Shown here in pieces: positions 9,572 to 19,126 of a stretch of 61,489 nt of DNA (positions are counted from its first letter, which is position 1; each line of letters begins with the position of its first letter). This DNA comes from Gammaproteobacteria bacterium (GTDB lineage: Bacteria; Pseudomonadota; Gammaproteobacteria; Steroidobacterales; Woeseiaceae). Under the pieces are notes generated by a model. It saw only the letters and a program-made list of their open reading frames with translations, searched no databases and was not told the DNA's origin. A program made the translations under genes and the position numbers. Where the stretch lies: NCBI GenBank assembly GCA_013151645.1, contig JAADHU010000045.1:1-61489 (forward strand). Direction: 5' to 3'.

Positions 9572-10577
9572 TGCCGGAATCCTGCGGTTCGCCGTAGAGC
9601 GCCAGGGCGGCCAGGCAACGGTGACGATGTGCGCCGCCGTGTGCCGGTGGAAACTCACGACCCGGAATACGCAAACCGTAGTCGCGCTGAGCCCGCTCGG
9701 CGTTGATGATCCAGTGGGTCAGAATCGACAGGCGGGTCTCCAGGTCACCGCCGGGCATGCGGTCCAGGTCCAGCCACTGACTGCTGGTATCCGCGCCGGA
9801 AAACTGTTTCGACAACAATTCCTGGCTGCGCGCGTACGCTTTCCACGCGACATGGCGCGGCGAATCGCCGTCGTGAAACCGGCGCAGTCCGGCAAAGTCT
9901 TCCTCGCCTCTCGCATCGTGCTGGCGATGTCCACGGGCCGTTTCCGTGGCGGGGGGCTCCGGCGCATCGTCAGCCGGCTTTGGGTATACCAGGCCTTCCA
10001 GGTCCATGTGTAACCAGGCCCAGGCGCGAAACAGTTCGAAAGGAAACAGGGTGCGGATGCCAAAGCGCTGCAAAGCGATGCGTCCGCGGCGATGGGTCGG
10101 TATCTCCAGATGCAGTACACGACTGTCACCCGGTGCCAGATCTTCGATATCACTGCTGACCTCGCCGGTATAAAGCTGCAGGTGGTGACGATGGCTTCTG
10201 GAATGATTGGTGATCGCAATCTTGAAGTCGGCCCGCTGTCCCGCATACACCGGCTCGATACCGGCGAAACTGATTTCCAGCCCGACCAGGTTGCGTTGGC
10301 ACTGGTGCATCCCCACAAAACCCAGGCTAATCAGGAAAAAAGTCAGCACAAAGGACAGGTTGTTGTTGTAGTTCATCGAGCCGAGAAGCATCGCAAAGGT
10401 CATCAGCCCGAAAATGAGGCCGACCCCGGTGGGCAATATGTAAATGCGCTTCGATTTGAGCTGTGTTATCGAGCGATCGGTGCCCTGACGCTTGCGTGCC
10501 CAGCGGTCGACGCGCGCGCTGACGCGTTCGCGGAGTGCCGGAACGAGACTAGGAAATGGCCACTGAATTGAGGACAT
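9564..10577 (-). CDS. DUF58 domain protein (MoxR partner)
   Basis: The protein is 337 aa with two hydrophobic helices around residues 48-95 and a DUF58/von Willebrand-like core. The conserved DUF58 segment is EEDFAGLRRFHDGDSPRHVAWKAYAR-like, at about residues 228-253. DUF58 proteins pair with MoxR AAA+ ATPases, probably as substrate adaptors for assembly or activation of envelope complexes; the exact role is not known. ATG 10577 lies 29 bp inside the 3' end of moxR, and the 3' end overlaps the transglutaminase gene. All three genes are therefore translationally coupled. Confidence 0.9.
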   Translation of the reverse strand: MSSIQWPFPSLVPALRERVSARVDRWARKRQGTDRSITQLKSKRIYILPTGVGLIFGLMTFAMLLGSMNYNNNLSFVLTFFLISLGFVGMHQCQRNLVGLEISFAGIEPVYAGQRADFKIAITNHSRSHRHHLQLYTGEVSSDIEDLAPGDSRVLHLEIPTHRRGRIALQRFGIRTLFPFELFRAWAWLHMDLEGLVYPKPADDAPEPPATETARGHRQHDARGEEDFAGLRRFHDGDSPRHVAWKAYARSQELLSKQFSGADTSSQWLDLDRMPGGDLETRLSILTHWIINAERAQRDYGLRIPGREFPPAHGGAHRHRCLAALALYGEPQDSGNG

Positions 10578-11514
10578 GCCGGCACAGTTCGTTCGGATTG
10601 CGGTACGCTGAGATACTCGCTGGTTTTAGTCGGTGTCCCGCGACGACGGTAAATATGGCTTGTACGTCGTCGGGAAAGACGCCGGAATGGTCTTCTACCA
10701 AAGCGCGTGCTTTGGCGGCCGCGACGAGGGCCAGCGAGCCACGCGGTGATAATCCGGTTTCGATGTCCGGTGATTCGCGTGTAAACCGAACCAGTGCCTG
10801 AACGTAGTCGATCAGCGGTTCGCTGATGTGAATATTCGTCGCGGCCGTTTGCAATGCCTCCAGTTGTACCGGTTGTATGACGGCATCGATATCCGAGAGC
10901 ATGGAGCGTCGATCGGACCCGGTAATCAGTGCACGTTCACAGTCTTCACTCGGATAGCCGAGTTCCAGTCGCATGAGGAATCGATCGAGTTGTGACTCCG
11001 GTAACGGGAACGTGCCGATCTGGTCCGAGGGATTCTGCGTTGCAACCACGAAGAAGGGTCTCGGCAACATATGCGTATGGCCATCCACCGATACCTGTTG
11101 TTCTTCCATCGCTTCCAGCAGTGCGCTTTGCGCTTTCGGCGTCGCTCGATTGACTTCGTCGGCCAGCACCAGTTGTGCAAAAATCGGCCCCGGCTTGAAT
11201 TCGAATTGCCCGTCGCGTTGCTGAAAAATCGATACGCCGATGATATCGGCAGGCAACAGGTCGCTGGTAAATTGAATGCGTTGATAGCTCAGTCCCAGTA
11301 CCTTGGCAAGTGCCTGGGCGAGCGTGGTTTTTCCCAGCCCGGGCAAATCCTCGATCAGGAGGTGGCCGCGTGCGAGCAGGCAGGCAAGCGCGAGTGATAT
11401 TTCGTCGTCTTTGCCAAGAATAATTGTACCAAGCATTCGCCTGACGTTATCGATTGCTTCACGGTGACCTGTCGTTTCTATCGGCACCTGTCCCAGCGTA
11501 CTTCCGCGCTGCAT
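10549..11514 (-). CDS. MoxR-family AAA+ ATPase
   Basis: The protein is 321 aa. Walker A is LPGLGKTTLAQAL, Walker B is LVLADEVNRATPKAQSALLEA, sensor 1 is VVATQNPSDQIGTFPLPESQ, and the C-terminal lid contains LSPRGSLALVAAAKARA. MoxR ATPases act as chaperones that help assemble or activate cofactor-dependent or envelope complexes. It is the first gene of the moxR-DUF58-transglutaminase operon. A Shine-Dalgarno-like GAGGAG sits about 6-8 bp before ATG 11514. The 107-bp gap from valS leaves room for a promoter; TATAGC about 40 bp upstream is a candidate -10. Confidence 0.95.
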   Translation of the reverse strand: MQRGSTLGQVPIETTGHREAIDNVRRMLGTIILGKDDEISLALACLLARGHLLIEDLPGLGKTTLAQALAKVLGLSYQRIQFTSDLLPADIIGVSIFQQRDGQFEFKPGPIFAQLVLADEVNRATPKAQSALLEAMEEQQVSVDGHTHMLPRPFFVVATQNPSDQIGTFPLPESQLDRFLMRLELGYPSEDCERALITGSDRRSMLSDIDAVIQPVQLEALQTAATNIHISEPLIDYVQALVRFTRESPDIETGLSPRGSLALVAAAKARALVEDHSGVFPDDVQAIFTVVAGHRLKPASISAYRNPNELCRHVLNSVAIS

Positions 11515-11621
11515 GCGTTACTCCTCAAAGCGTTGTTGCCCAGGCTATAGTCTAGGATAGGGCGCTGCAATGCACACAGTTGCGCAGCAGTTTGTGAACC
11601 AGTCCTCACATTGCGCCAGCG

Positions 11622-14378
11622 CTAGTCCATGCTGTCGAGTTTTTCGAGCTGTTCCGCCAGTTGCATCAACTGTTTGTCGAATACGATGACCCGTTCCCGC
11701 TCTTGTGTGACCACGGCAGTGGGGGCGTTGTTCACAAAACTCGCATTTTCCAGTTTGTGGCGACTTTTCTGCAGGTCAGTTTGGACGCGTCCCACCTGTT
11801 TTTGCAAGCGAGCCCTCTCGGCCTCAATATCGATCAGTCCCGCCATCGGTACCAGCAGGCGTACATCGCCGAGCAATGCCGTAGCCGACGCCGGTGCTTC
11901 GTCCGCTGTTTCCAGTGCCGTGACCGACTCCACCCGGCCGACCCGTGCCAGCACCAGCGCGTGACGGACGGCGCGTTCACGGTCGGTTGCCGACGCGCCT
12001 TGCAATAATACCGGCAGCAGTTTTCCGGGAGGGATATCCATTTCGCCGCGAATCTGTCGAACGCCGAGAATAAACTGCATAACCCATCGCAGCTCCTCCT
12101 CGGCTTCGTCGTCCTGCCACTCGTCCTGCGTCTCCGGGAACGGTTGCAGCATGATTGTGTCGTCGGCGGTGCTGGAGCGTCCACTGACTTCGAGCCATAT
12201 TTCTTCGGTGATAAATGGCATGAGCGGGTGTAGCAAGCGGAGCAGGCTCTCAAGTACCTCAAGCAGTGTCTGGCGTGTTCCGCGCCGCTGGGCATCAGTG
12301 GGCTGGTCCGACTGCAGGACGGGCTTGGACAATTCGAGATACCAGTCGCAAAACTCGTGCCAGGTAAATTCATAGATTGCCTGTGATGCCAGATCGAGCC
12401 GATAGCGACCGAAGTGCTCATGGACTTCGCCGACCGTGCGGTTGAAACGTGAGCGAATCCAGCGATCCGCCGCGCTGAATTCAGTGTCGCCTTCGTTGAG
12501 ATCCTCGGTATTCATCAGGACGTAACGGGATGCATTCCAGAGTTTGTTGCAGAAGTTCCTGTAGCCCTCGATGCGGCCAATTTCAAAGCGAATATCGCGT
12601 CCGGTGGTGGCCAGCGCGGCAAACGTAAAGCGCAATGCGTCGGCTCCGTAGGCTGCAATGCCGTCGGGAAACTGTTTGCGGGTCGCGGCTTCGATTCTTG
12701 GTTTCAGATGTGCCTGCATCAGACTGCCGGTACGCTTTTCCAGCAGCGTATCGAGGTCGACACCGTCGATAAGGTCCAGAGGATCCAGGACGTTGCCTTT
12801 GGACTTGGACATTTTCTGGCCGTCCGGATCGCGAATCAGGCCGTGAATGTAGACTTCGTGAAAGGGCACCTCTCCCATGAATTTCAGGCCCATCATGATC
12901 ATGCGGGCAACCCAGAAGAAAATGATGTCAAAACCGGTCACCAGCACCTGGCCGGGGTAGAAGGTTTTCAGAGCATCGGTGTCCTGCGGCCAGCCCTGCG
13001 TGCTAAACGGCCAGAGCGCCGATGAGAACCAGGTATCCAGAACATCTTCGTCCTGGCGAAGCGGCAGGTCGGCTGACAGCGAGTTTTTTTCTCTCGCCTC
13101 CGCTTCTGTACGACCGACGTAAATATTGCCCTCGTTGTCGTACCAGGCGGGAATGCGGTGACCCCACCAGAGTTGTCGGCTGATGCACCAGTCCTGGATG
13201 TTGTACATCCAGTCGAAGTAGGTTTTCGACCAGTTTTCCGGCACAAAACGGATACGTCCGCTCTCCACCGCTTCGATGGCCGGTTCCGCCAGCGGCTTGA
13301 TATTCACGTACCACTGGTTGGTTAGATACGGTTCGACGATGGCGCCGCTGCGATCGCCACGCGGCACGTTGTGGCGATACTCTTCGACCTGTTCGAGCAA
13401 ACCCAGGGCTTCCAGATCCGCAACGATTCTGTCGCGTGCCAGTTCGCGGCTGAGGCCACGATATTCCTGCGGAGCAATATCGTTGATGGCTGCGTTATCG
13501 TCAAAAATATTGTACTTCGGCAAGTCGTGGCGGAGGCCGATTTCGTAGTCGTTGAAATCGTGTGCGGGGGTAATTTTTACACAGCCGGAGCCAAATTCAG
13601 GGTCGACGTATTCATCGGCGATCACCGGTATTTTGCGTCCGACCAACGGCAGGAGAATTTCCTTGCCGACCAGGTGTCGGTAGCGATCATCCTCGGGATG
13701 CACCGCAACGGCGCTATCGCCAAGCATTGTTTCCGGACGTGTGGTTGCTACGACCAGGTGTCCTTCGCCCGAGGCCAGCGGGTACTTGAAGTGCCACAGG
13801 TGGCCGTCTTCTTCTGTGGGTAGAACTTCAAGGTCGGATAACGCGGTGTGCAGCACCGGATCCCAGTTCACCAGCCGCTTGCCGCGGTAGATGAGGTCTT
13901 CGTCATACAGTTTGACGAAGACTTCTGTCACCGCAACAGACAGATCCGGGTCCATTGTGAAGCGATCGCGATCCCAATCGAGCGACGCTCCCAGGCGTCG
14001 CAATTGCCGGGCAATCTGACCACCGGATTCGTGCTTCCACGTCCAGACCCGCTCAACGAATGCTTCACGTCCGACGTCCTGACGGGTAACGCCCTCGGCA
14101 TTGAGCTGCCGTTCGACGACCATCTGGGTCGCGATCCCCGCATGATCCATGCCGGGTTGCCAAAGCGTATTGTGACCCATCATGCGGTGGTAGCGAGTTA
14201 GCGTGTCCATAATCGTGTCCTGGAACGCATGGCCCATGTGCAGCGTGCCGGTCACATTCGGTGGCGGTATGACAATGCAATAGGGCCGGCCTTCGCCGCT
14301 GGGCGCGAAATAGCCGTTGGTTTCCCAGCGCTCATAATGACGCTGTTCAATATCTTTGGGTTGGTAAGTCTTGTCCAT
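11622..14378 (-). CDS. valS: Valyl-tRNA synthetase
   Basis: This class I synthetase charges tRNA-Val and edits mischarged Thr. It is 918 aa. The HIGH box is [16 protein letters not shown] (about 38-53), the CP1 editing domain spans roughly 190-340, the KMSKS loop is [19 protein letters not shown] (about 515-533), and an anticodon-binding domain follows. The C-terminal coiled-coil arm ([20 protein letters not shown]) is typical of ValS. ATG 14378 gives [19 protein letters not shown], as in homologues. It is the third gene of pepA-holC-valS, 30 bp after holC. Confidence 0.98.
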   Translation of the reverse strand: MDKTYQPKDIEQRHYERWETNGYFAPSGEGRPYCIVIPPPNVTGTLHMGHAFQDTIMDTLTRYHRMMGHNTLWQPGMDHAGIATQMVVERQLNAEGVTRQDVGREAFVERVWTWKHESGGQIARQLRRLGASLDWDRDRFTMDPDLSVAVTEVFVKLYDEDLIYRGKRLVNWDPVLHTALSDLEVLPTEEDGHLWHFKYPLASGEGHLVVATTRPETMLGDSAVAVHPEDDRYRHLVGKEILLPLVGRKIPVIADEYVDPEFGSGCVKITPAHDFNDYEIGLRHDLPKYNIFDDNAAINDIAPQEYRGLSRELARDRIVADLEALGLLEQVEEYRHNVPRGDRSGAIVEPYLTNQWYVNIKPLAEPAIEAVESGRIRFVPENWSKTYFDWMYNIQDWCISRQLWWGHRIPAWYDNEGNIYVGRTEAEAREKNSLSADLPLRQDEDVLDTWFSSALWPFSTQGWPQDTDALKTFYPGQVLVTGFDIIFFWVARMIMMGLKFMGEVPFHEVYIHGLIRDPDGQKMSKSKGNVLDPLDLIDGVDLDTLLEKRTGSLMQAHLKPRIEAATRKQFPDGIAAYGADALRFTFAALATTGRDIRFEIGRIEGYRNFCNKLWNASRYVLMNTEDLNEGDTEFSAADRWIRSRFNRTVGEVHEHFGRYRLDLASQAIYEFTWHEFCDWYLELSKPVLQSDQPTDAQRRGTRQTLLEVLESLLRLLHPLMPFITEEIWLEVSGRSSTADDTIMLQPFPETQDEWQDDEAEEELRWVMQFILGVRQIRGEMDIPPGKLLPVLLQGASATDRERAVRHALVLARVGRVESVTALETADEAPASATALLGDVRLLVPMAGLIDIEAERARLQKQVGRVQTDLQKSRHKLENASFVNNAPTAVVTQERERVIVFDKQLMQLAEQLEKLDSMD

Positions 14379-14408
14379 AAGTTCGGGCAGTTGGTGTCCT
14401 TCAGGCGT

Positions 14409-14834
14409 TTATAGTTTGTGCGTTTCCAGCGTGTGCCCAAGCTCGCGATAGCGGGCGTAGCGTTGCCGGCTGCGCAGCCGTGCGTCCTCGTCCGAGGTTA
14501 CAATTTCCGCAACGCGCGGGAAAGCCTCGCATCCTTGCGGAATCTCGTCGGTCAGGTTAATCAGCAAATCCGTCTTTTGCCGCGGTGAATCTTGCTGGCC
14601 GATGGTGATCGGCGCTTGCGGTTCGGTATTTCCCGTGGACAGCTCATGCGGGACGAAACTACCGTCGCGGTAGGTCCACAAAAGCTCATCGAGTTGCTCT
14701 GCCGCCTGTTGATCGGTCGTGCGAATGTGAATGGTATTGTCGAGACGGTAGGCTTTCTCCGCCAGGCGACAGGCAAATTGCTGCCGGGCACGATCGCCAG
14801 CCGCTCCCAGAACGTAGAAATCCACTCGTGTCAT
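14409..14834 (-). CDS. holC: DNA polymerase III chi subunit
   Basis: Chi is the clamp-loader accessory subunit that links SSB to the psi subunit of the replicase. The 141-aa protein begins MTRVDFYVLGAAGDRARQQF and contains ACRLAEKAYRLDNTIHIRT and LDELLWTYRDGSFVPHEL, the characteristic chi pattern including the pocket that binds the SSB tail. The C-terminal YRELGHTLETHKL is also typical. It lies 4 bp downstream of pepA and 30 bp upstream of valS, the widespread pepA-holC-valS arrangement. Confidence 0.94.
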   Translation of the reverse strand: MTRVDFYVLGAAGDRARQQFACRLAEKAYRLDNTIHIRTTDQQAAEQLDELLWTYRDGSFVPHELSTGNTEPQAPITIGQQDSPRQKTDLLINLTDEIPQGCEAFPRVAEIVTSDEDARLRSRQRYARYRELGHTLETHKL

Positions 14835-14838
14835 CGCG

Positions 14839-16335
14839 CTAAGGCAGGGCGCCAGCGCGTCGCAACAGGAACTCGGTCAACATAGGGACCGGTCGTCCGG
14901 TACTGCCTTTCTGTCCGCCGGTCCGCCACGCTGTACCTGCAATGTCCAGATGTGCCCACTTCATGTCCTTAGTGAAACGGCCAAGGAAACAAGCCGCGGT
15001 AATTGCCCCACCTTCACGCTTGCCGATGTTCGCAAAGTCGGCGAAATTGCTGTGCAGCTCACTGTCGTATTCATCGGCAATCGGCATCGGCCAGCCACGA
15101 TCATCGGCTGCGATGCCGCCACGGCGCAATTCGTCCGCAAGCTCGTCATCGTTGCTCATGATGGCGGTGCGATGATGGCCCAGCGCGATGACACAGGCAC
15201 CCGTCAATGTGGCGACGTCGATAATGGTTTCCGGCTTGAATCGCCGCGAATACGTCAGCGCATCGCAAAGAATAAGGCGTCCTTCGGCATCCGTATTCAG
15301 TACTTCAATCGTCAGGCCTGCCATGCTGGTGACAATGTCGCCCGGCCGGGTTGCCGTGCTGCTGGGCAGGTTCTCGCACGTTGGGATAACAACGTTCAGG
15401 TTAATCGGCAGTTTCAATGTCGCCACCACCGCCATCGTCGCCATGACCGACGCTGCACCGCACATGTCGTATTTCATTTCGTCCATGCCCGGACCCGGCT
15501 TCAGCGATATGCCACCGGCATCGAAGGTGATGCCTTTGCCGACCAGTACCGTCGGACGTTGTTTGGTGGTGCCCTTGTATTGCATGACGATCAATTTCGC
15601 CGGTTCGCTGGTGCCGTTGGTGACCGACAAAAACGAGTGCATGCCAAGGCGCTTGATTTCGGTCTCGTTCAAAACGCGTGTTTGCAGATTCCGGTGTTTT
15701 TTCGCCAGTTGAACGGCGGTTCGACCCAGATAACTCGGCGTACACACATTCGGCGGCAGGTTGCCCAGGTCCTTCGCGAGCGACATGCCATTCACGATGG
15801 CGTCTGCGTGCTGGCACGCCAGGTCGACTTGCCTTGCATCGCCACGTTTTTGCACGGCGAAACCGATTTTTTTCAGCGGCACGCTGGGTTTCTTGCGGCC
15901 GCTCTTCATTTCATCAAAGCGATAGAGCGCGTTGCCTATCGTCTCGACGGCGTAACGTGCCAGGTAATAGGGCGATGCCCCATTCACCTCTTCGAGCGTC
16001 AGAAAGTTAGTGATATCGTGAATCCGGGTGTGCCGTATAGCCGCGATTCCAGCGGCGATGGCCTTGCGGTACTGACTGATGCCGAACTCGCCACGCTTGC
16101 CAAGTCCCACCACCAGAATGCGTTTCGCCTTGACCCCGGGCAAAGCGGGCAACACCGTGCAACTGCCCACGCTGGTCGAAATGTCACTCTGTCGTATGAG
16201 ATCGGCCAATCGGCCGCCCGTGGCTGAATCGATGTCTTCGGCGGCGGCACCCAGTTTGCCGCGCTCGTAGACGCCGGCCAGAATGCAGCTGCTTGCCAGG
16301 CGCCGTGCTGCACCCGTAGTCGTAAAGTAATCCAT
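14839..16335 (-). CDS. pepA: Leucyl aminopeptidase (M17, PepA)
   Basis: The protein is 498 aa and is a cytoplasmic hexameric two-metal aminopeptidase that in enterobacteria also binds DNA. The catalytic region has VGKGITFDAGGISLKPG (metal ligands and Lys) and the M17 signature NTDAEGRLILCDAL. The N-terminal macro-like domain is present. I start at ATG 16335 (MDYFTTTGAARRLAS). The longer frame reaches 16440, but its extra 35 residues fall in the lptF/pepA divergent promoter region. The N-terminus of M17 enzymes varies, so a few residues are uncertain. Confidence 0.95.
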   Translation of the reverse strand: MDYFTTTGAARRLASSCILAGVYERGKLGAAAEDIDSATGGRLADLIRQSDISTSVGSCTVLPALPGVKAKRILVVGLGKRGEFGISQYRKAIAAGIAAIRHTRIHDITNFLTLEEVNGASPYYLARYAVETIGNALYRFDEMKSGRKKPSVPLKKIGFAVQKRGDARQVDLACQHADAIVNGMSLAKDLGNLPPNVCTPSYLGRTAVQLAKKHRNLQTRVLNETEIKRLGMHSFLSVTNGTSEPAKLIVMQYKGTTKQRPTVLVGKGITFDAGGISLKPGPGMDEMKYDMCGAASVMATMAVVATLKLPINLNVVIPTCENLPSSTATRPGDIVTSMAGLTIEVLNTDAEGRLILCDALTYSRRFKPETIIDVATLTGACVIALGHHRTAIMSNDDELADELRRGGIAADDRGWPMPIADEYDSELHSNFADFANIGKREGGAITAACFLGRFTKDMKWAHLDIAGTAWRTGGQKGSTGRPVPMLTEFLLRRAGALP

Positions 16336-16516
16336 AGCGTATGTTTGCCTGTTCACCGGGTCCCTGGAACCAGCCCGAGTTGTTATTGGTTTTAATGGAG
16401 TTGACCCGTCGCATTGTGGCCGAAAGGCTGTCCCGCGCAATTCAAAAGCGGTAGTCTAACTGATCCGCAGTCCATTAGTGAATATGGGGTTTCTTAGCGA
16501 AATCACCGATATAGCG

Positions 16517-17599
16517 ATGACTCGTATACTTGATCGATATATTTTTCGCGAGGTCACTCAGACCTGGTTTGCGGTGACGGCGGTGCTTCTGTTTATCCTG
16601 TTGACCAACCAGTTCGCCCGCGTGCTGGGGGATGTGGCCAAGGACAAGCTCCCCACCGAAGCCGTGTTCGAGGTCATTGGCCTCACCGGCCTGCAATACC
16701 TGACCATTCTGGTGCCGATCGGCCTGTTCTTGTCGATCATGCTGGCACTGGGTCGCTTGTACGCCGACAGTGAAATGCCGGCCATGATGGCTTGCCGGGT
16801 GGGGCCGGCGGGAATTTACCGACCTCTCACCTGGCTGATATTGCCGCTCGTCGCCGCCGTTGCGTGGCTCGCCATCGATGTTGGGCCGCAGGCACTCACC
16901 AAGATTGAGCGTATCGGTGCAGAGGCACGGCGCCAGGCCGACCTTGCGAGCATCGAACCGGGAAGATTTGTGAGCGGCAACGCGGAGGGCATTGTCGTCT
17001 ACGCTGAAAATGTCGTAGGACCCGGGCAAGTGGAGAACGTATTTCTGCAGAGCGTGGATCCGGACGGCACCATGGAGGTGGTGATCGCGGAGCGCGGCGA
17101 GCAGCGCGATTCAGACGATCCGAACGTGCGCTTTTTCGTACTGCACAATGGCAAACGATATAGCGGGGTGCCGGGGACGGCGAGATTCACCGTCATGGAA
17201 TTTGCGGAGCATGGCATTCCGTATCGATTGCCCGATGTGTCTGCAGAAAAACCCGAACCGAGAACGATGAGCATGAGCGATTTACTCCGTTCGCCCGATC
17301 TGGACAGACGGGCTGAACTGCAATGGCGAATCGGAATCCCGTTGTCGACGCTGATACTCGCGATACTCGCCGTGCCTCTGAGTCGTAGCCAGCCACGACA
17401 AGGGCGCTACGGACGAATCGCCGTCGGCTTGCTGGTATTCATAATCTACTTCAATCTGTTGTCGGCTGGCAAAGCGTGGATGGAACAGGGCACAGTACCT
17501 CCCGCCGTCGGCATCTGGTGGGTACACGGTCTGATGCTGTCATTTGCACTTGGTTTGATCGGCGTACAAAACGGCGTGCACCGTCGTTTGTTCGGATAG
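16517..17599 (+). CDS. lptF: LPS export permease LptF
   Basis: LptF and LptG form the transmembrane part of the LptB2FG ABC transporter that extracts lipopolysaccharide from the inner membrane. The 360-aa protein has three N-terminal helices, a periplasmic beta-jellyroll (about 135-265) and three C-terminal helices. MTRILDRYIFREVTQTW and the coupling-helix region LSIMLALGRLYADSEMPAM are typical of the family. I start at ATG 16517; the longer frame adds 13 residues. The gene is divergent from pepA (181-bp gap, likely promoters for both) and is followed 10 bp later by lptG. Confidence 0.96.
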   Translation: MTRILDRYIFREVTQTWFAVTAVLLFILLTNQFARVLGDVAKDKLPTEAVFEVIGLTGLQYLTILVPIGLFLSIMLALGRLYADSEMPAMMACRVGPAGIYRPLTWLILPLVAAVAWLAIDVGPQALTKIERIGAEARRQADLASIEPGRFVSGNAEGIVVYAENVVGPGQVENVFLQSVDPDGTMEVVIAERGEQRDSDDPNVRFFVLHNGKRYSGVPGTARFTVMEFAEHGIPYRLPDVSAEKPEPRTMSMSDLLRSPDLDRRAELQWRIGIPLSTLILAILAVPLSRSQPRQGRYGRIAVGLLVFIIYFNLLSAGKAWMEQGTVPPAVGIWWVHGLMLSFALGLIGVQNGVHRRLFG

Positions 17600-17609
17600 G
17601 ACCGGTACG

Positions 17610-18674
17610 ATGAGTATTCTTGGCAAGTACCTGATGCGCACCATTTTGCTGAGCAGCTTGCTGGTCTTGCTGGTATTGCTGTCGCTCGCGGCTTTGTTTG
17701 AATTCATCGGTCAGGTCGACGACGTACAGGGCGACTATCGGATTGCCCAGGCGCTCCTGTTTGCCGTGTTGCGTCTGCCACAGCTATCGTTTGAAATGAT
17801 GCCCATTGCGGTGCTTATCGGCTCGTTAATGGGCCTTGGCGCGCTGGCGAACAACAGCGAGCTGGTGGTGATGCGCACGGCCGGCCTGTCCATCGTCCGT
17901 CTTGCGGGATTGGTCGCGATTGCCGGCGTGGCATTGCTGGTGGTAACGGTACTGATCGGTGAGTACATCGGGCCGCCGCTCGATTACTTCGCCCGGAACA
18001 TGCGCGACGAGGCCCGCAATAGCCAGGCGGGTCGGGATTTCGGCAATGCGGCGTGGGTCAAGGACGGACCGGTGATATTGCATTTGCAGCGCGTCAATAA
18101 TGAATTCGATTTTGGCAGTATCTATCTGTTCCGCTTCAACGAAGACAACTCACTTCGCTCCATCGCGCGCGCGGAGAATTCCGGTATCGACAAAGACGAC
18201 AAATGGATTCTCGAAAACTTTCGCGAGACACGTTTTCAGGACGACGGAGTCCAGGTTGTTTCATCGCGCCTTGCGGTGGAGTCGTTCGATGTCGACAGCA
18301 ATATTCTGGGTATTACTCTGGTCAAACCGATTAGTTTGTCGGCACGCGGATTGATGAGTTATATCGGTTACTTGCACAAGAACGATTTGTCCGCGATACG
18401 GTATGAAATGGAGTTGTGGTCGCGCGCGTCGAAAACGGTCGCTGTCGTCATCATGCCGGTTCTGGCGCTTGCCTTTGTTTTCGGTACGCTGCGATCTGCG
18501 GGCGCGGGAGGCCGGCTGGTGGTGGGTGTCATGATTGGCCTGGGGTATTTCCTCGCGAGCGAAACCATGGCGAGTTCTGGTCAGGTGTTCAACCTGAATC
18601 CGGCACTGATGACGTCGCTGCCGACCGTCGTGTTATTGCTGATTACGATGTTTGCGCTGGGCCGTGTCCGTTAG
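17610..18674 (+). CDS. lptG: LPS export permease LptG
   Basis: The 354-aa protein is the partner of LptF. It has the same fold: helices at about 10-30, 50-75 and 95-120, a periplasmic jellyroll, then helices from about 270 onward. MSILGKYLMRTILLSSLLVLL and LIGSLMGLGALANNSELVVMR (coupling region) are diagnostic. It is cotranscribed with lptF (10-bp gap). The gene ends 16 bp before the convergent RDD gene; I see no strong hairpin in that gap. Confidence 0.96.
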   Translation: MSILGKYLMRTILLSSLLVLLVLLSLAALFEFIGQVDDVQGDYRIAQALLFAVLRLPQLSFEMMPIAVLIGSLMGLGALANNSELVVMRTAGLSIVRLAGLVAIAGVALLVVTVLIGEYIGPPLDYFARNMRDEARNSQAGRDFGNAAWVKDGPVILHLQRVNNEFDFGSIYLFRFNEDNSLRSIARAENSGIDKDDKWILENFRETRFQDDGVQVVSSRLAVESFDVDSNILGITLVKPISLSARGLMSYIGYLHKNDLSAIRYEMELWSRASKTVAVVIMPVLALAFVFGTLRSAGAGGRLVVGVMIGLGYFLASETMASSGQVFNLNPALMTSLPTVVLLLITMFALGRVR

Positions 18675-18690
18675 CTAACAGGCTCGACAC

Positions 18691-19107
18691 CTATTTTTCA
18701 CGTGGATAATGACGTAACCGCGTATTGGACAGGCGGTCGTGCCAGCTGCAACCGTCGCGATCGAAAAGTTGCCACCAGAAGCCGGCGGCAAGCGGGACCC
18801 AGGAGAGCAGGGCCGCGAAAAACCGAATGCTGCACTGGCGAATCCCCGGTTGCTCACCGGTGGGCGTTTCGATCCGCAGGCCCCAGGACTGCATTCCCAG
18901 AGTGCGCCCGTAGCGGCTCCAGAAAATGACGAAAAAGCCGAAGATGATCAGAAACATCGTCAGCTGGTAAGCCGCATTGCCTGAGTCGACGGACTCACCG
19001 TCATTGAGTGCGACGAACGGCAGCGTGCCGACGAACGTCAGGGCGAGGATCAGTAGCCCGTCATAAATCATGGCGCCGATACGGCGGCCAAGGTTTGCAT
19101 TACTCAT
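18691..19107 (-). CDS. RDD family membrane protein
   Basis: The protein is 138 aa. The Arg-Asp-Asp pattern is visible: LGRRIGAMIYDGLLILALTF in the first helix and FDRDGCSWHDRLSNTRL near the C-terminus. Three transmembrane helices are predicted. RDD proteins are small inner-membrane proteins of mostly unknown role; a few affect Na+/H+ exchange. The start at ATG 19107 (MSNANLGRR) avoids overlap with the next gene, which lies 19 bp upstream on the same strand. Confidence 0.88.
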   Translation of the reverse strand: MSNANLGRRIGAMIYDGLLILALTFVGTLPFVALNDGESVDSGNAAYQLTMFLIIFGFFVIFWSRYGRTLGMQSWGLRIETPTGEQPGIRQCSIRFFAALLSWVPLAAGFWWQLFDRDGCSWHDRLSNTRLRHYPREK

Positions 19108-19126
19108 GCCGAAAATGCCCGTTTGA

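Noticed and set aside
11593-11610. TGTGA...TCACA upstream of moxR
   Set aside because: The half-sites are separated by eight bases, not six, so it does not fit CRP.
14950-16227. 425-codon plus-strand open frame opposite pepA
   Set aside because: Antisense to a clear M17 peptidase; composition is the codon shadow of a GC-rich gene, with no family similarity.
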